Positions 62,348 to 64,000 of a stretch of DNA of 64,000 nucleotides are shown here, piece by piece. Where the stretch lies: positions 62,001-126,000 of the forward strand of contig NZ_VULN01000001.1 in the NCBI RefSeq assembly GCF_009696675.1. The letters are read 5' to 3'. Under the pieces are notes generated by a model. It ran no database searches. It was not told the DNA's origin and saw only the letters and a program-made list of their open reading frames with translations. The stretch's first letter is position 1. Each line of letters begins with the position of its first letter. A program made the translations under genes and the position numbers. Source of the DNA: Acidaminococcus fermentans. Its GTDB lineage: Bacteria > Bacillota > Negativicutes > Acidaminococcales > Acidaminococcaceae.

Positions 62348-63568
62348 ATGGAACAACCTTCTGTCATCGGCCTGGTGGCCGAACACAATCCCTTTCACCG
62401 GGGCCACGGCCATCAGCTGGAGGCTGCCCGGGCGCTGCTGGGCCCGGTGCCCGTCATTGCCGTGATGAGCGGCAGTCTGACCCAGCGGGGAGAACTGCCC
62501 CTGTGGGACAAATGGCGCAGGACCCGGCTGGCTCTCCTGGGCGGGGTGGACCTGGTGCTGGAACTGCCGGCGGCCGGGAGCCTCCAGAGTGCCCAGGGGT
62601 TCGCCTTCTTTGGGGTGGAAAGCCTGGCCGCCACCGGCCTTGTGACCCACCTGTCCTTTGGCTGCGAAGCCCGGGACCCGAAGCTGCTGCTCCAGCTGGC
62701 CCGGGAGGACTTTTCTCCGGGTGAATGGGCAGCAGCCCTTTCCGGGGGCCTTTCCTATGCCGGGGCGGCGGAGCAGCTGGCCTGCCGGCGGAACCTGGCC
62801 TATCAGGGACTTTTTTCCGGGTCCAACAACCTGCTGGCCCTGGAATACCTGAAGGCCCTGAAGGGCCACCCGGAGATCCAGCCCCTGCCCATCCGCCGGG
62901 AAGGGACCCTTTACGGCAGCGCCGCCCTGGAAAAAGGCACCTGGCCCAGTGCCACCGCCTTCCGGAAGGAAGTGGCGGAACGGGGGTTCACCCGGGCTGC
63001 AGAAGAAGCCCTGCCCCCGGCCCTCCGTCCCCTGTGCCGGGGCTGGTGCCAGGCAGGGCTGGACCTGGGAGCCCGGGAGGACCGGCTGGATACCCTGCTG
63101 GCCTTTGCTCTGGAAAAAGGGTCCCCGGCGGACCTGGCCGCCTTCACCCAGGTGTCCGAAGGGCTGGAAGACCGGATCTGGAAATGCCGGCGGGCGGTCA
63201 GCTTTGACGGGCTGGTGGACCAGGTGCGCACCCGGCGGTATTCCCCTTCCCGGATCCGGCGGATCCTGTGGCAGTTCCTGCTGTCCGGCCCGGACTGTCC
63301 TTTCCGCCAGGGGGCCCAGGAAGGGCCGCAGTACCTGCGGGTGCTGGGGTTCACGGACCGGGGACGGCAGCTGCTCCGGGCCATGAAGCATACCGCCCGT
63401 CTCCCCCTTCTCACCACCATCCAGAAGGACACCCTGGCCAAGGCCCCCTCCCCCGCCTTCCGCCGCCAGCTCCAGCTGGACCTGAGGGCCCAGGACCTGT
63501 ACCAGCTGGTGACCGAAGGAAAGATCACGGACCGGGATTACAAAGAAAAGCCTGTTATGCTGCCTTGA
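62348..63568 (+). CDS. tmcAL: tRNA(Met) cytidine acetate ligase TmcAL (YlbM)
   Basis: 406 aa from the ATG at 62348 (GGAG 6 nt upstream). Nucleotidyltransferase motif VAEHNPFHRGHGHQLEAAR (HxGH) at residues 10-28 and a YlbM-specific SGSLTQRGELPLWDKW motif near 43. It acetylates C34 of elongator tRNA-Met using acetate and ATP. The position beside acetate kinase is suggestive: both use acetate. Terminator overlaps its stop codon. Confidence 0.93.
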   Translation: MEQPSVIGLVAEHNPFHRGHGHQLEAARALLGPVPVIAVMSGSLTQRGELPLWDKWRRTRLALLGGVDLVLELPAAGSLQSAQGFAFFGVESLAATGLVTHLSFGCEARDPKLLLQLAREDFSPGEWAAALSGGLSYAGAAEQLACRRNLAYQGLFSGSNNLLALEYLKALKGHPEIQPLPIRREGTLYGSAALEKGTWPSATAFRKEVAERGFTRAAEEALPPALRPLCRGWCQAGLDLGAREDRLDTLLAFALEKGSPADLAAFTQVSEGLEDRIWKCRRAVSFDGLVDQVRTRRYSPSRIRRILWQFLLSGPDCPFRQGAQEGPQYLRVLGFTDRGRQLLRAMKHTARLPLLTTIQKDTLAKAPSPAFRRQLQLDLRAQDLYQLVTEGKITDRDYKEKPVMLP

Positions 63569-63587
63569 GCAGCACAACAGGCTTTTT
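63546..63587. terminator. Bidirectional terminator at the end of tmcAL
   Basis: AAAAGCCTGTTATGCTGC pairs with GCAGCACAACAGGCTTTTT; the tmcAL stop codon is in the loop. Confidence 0.85.
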
Positions 63588-63599
63588 CCGTTGCGTCCC

Positions 63600-64000
63600 T
63601 TATTTCTCTTCTTCCCCTTTGTCCCCGGCGTTCAGCTGGTGGTCGGCGTCGTAGCTGGATTTCAGGGCGTTCCCGTTGTCCCGTACGGCACTGAGGGTCT
63701 TGGTGAGGTTTTCTTCCAGATAGTTGAACACGTCCATGGCGTACTGCATGGATTCGCTGTGGAGCTTTTCCGCATAGGCATCTGCAGCCGCCCGCATATC
63801 CCGGTCGTACTGCTGGGTGGTGGCGATGATCCCGTTGGCTTTTTCTTCCGCAGCCTTCACCACTTCTTCCTGGCGCACCAGACGGTCCGCTTCCGCCTTG
63901 GCCAGATCCACAATCCGTCCCCCTTCTGCATGGGCCTGTTCCACAATGTGGTCGGCTTCCGCCCGGGACTTGTCGATGATGTTCTTCTGTTCTTCCAGCA
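63600..64000 (-). CDS. Coiled-coil protein, partial (N-terminus beyond window)
   Basis: At least 133 residues continuing past the right edge (internal GTG at 63944 is not a convincing start because the frame is open to 64000). Almost wholly helical and charged: SRAEADHIVEQAHAEGGRIV, VKAAEEKANGIIATTQQYDR, and an acidic tail GDKGEEEK. It resembles the V-type ATPase subunit H/F-type b-like or DivIVA-like coiled-coil proteins often encoded beside ylbM/tmcAL in Bacillota. Function not established. Confidence 0.75.
   Translation of the reverse strand, partial: LEEQKNIIDKSRAEADHIVEQAHAEGGRIVDLAKAEADRLVRQEEVVKAAEEKANGIIATTQQYDRDMRAAADAYAEKLHSESMQYAMDVFNYLEENLTKTLSAVRDNGNALKSSYDADHQLNAGDKGEEEK

Overview
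The window looks like a GC-rich chromosome of a Gram-negative-walled Bacillota, most likely a member of the Negativicutes (an Acidaminococcus-type organism is my best guess). The evidence is Firmicutes-style machinery (PolC replicase, FapR operator, PyrR-type pyr attenuator, no FabI/FabB) together with Negativicutes-like gene orders. I cannot assign the species from sequence alone. Most genes lie on the minus strand in long tight operons.

Region 1 (1-7156): pyrimidine operon pyrB-pyrC-carA-carB-pyrK (pyrK runs off the left edge) behind a clear promoter and a PyrR-type attenuator. Region 2 (7208-19355) is an accessory/defence region. It holds a complete type II-C CRISPR-Cas locus (tracrRNA-cas9-cas1-cas2 on the minus strand and a 17-repeat array read on the plus strand) and relics of two other CRISPR types: a two-repeat type I-E mini-array with leader, an orphan I-E repeat, and a two-repeat I-C relic. 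It also holds at least seven copies of a palindromic, MITE-like intergenic element and an AT-rich AbiF (Abi_2/HEPN) gene preceded by its own short non-coding RNA with a perfect promoter and terminator. Gene debris is present too (galU with an internal deletion, small ORFs). The AbiF RNA-protein module is the most exciting item in the window.

Region 3 (19492-28625): class A PBP, a biotin-domain-less OadA-type carboxyltransferase, and an amino-acid/peptide salvage group (two M20 hydrolases, HD phosphohydrolase, homocysteine methyltransferase, alanine-type AGCS symporter). Region 4 (28718-43842): a second MITE-like element, PolC lacking the usual internal proofreading exonuclease, MgtC, ProS, the ispG-rseP-dxr-cdsA-uppS block, ferredoxin, frr-pyrH, and tsf-rpsB. 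These cover translation, isoprenoid/undecaprenyl-phosphate and CDP-diacylglycerol synthesis.

Region 5 (43955-51753): second MITE-like copy with an 82-bp tandem repeat, AlaX editing protein, radical SAM protein, ilvE, and two paralogous diguanylate cyclases of identical length; the second is preceded by a c-di-GMP-I riboswitch. Region 6 (51754-64000): rnc and the FapR-controlled fatty-acid operon fapR-plsX-fabH-fabD-fabG-acpP-fabK-fabF, transaldolase, yceD-rpmF, ackA, tmcAL, and the end of a coiled-coil protein cut by the right edge. No rRNA or tRNA gene was recognised.
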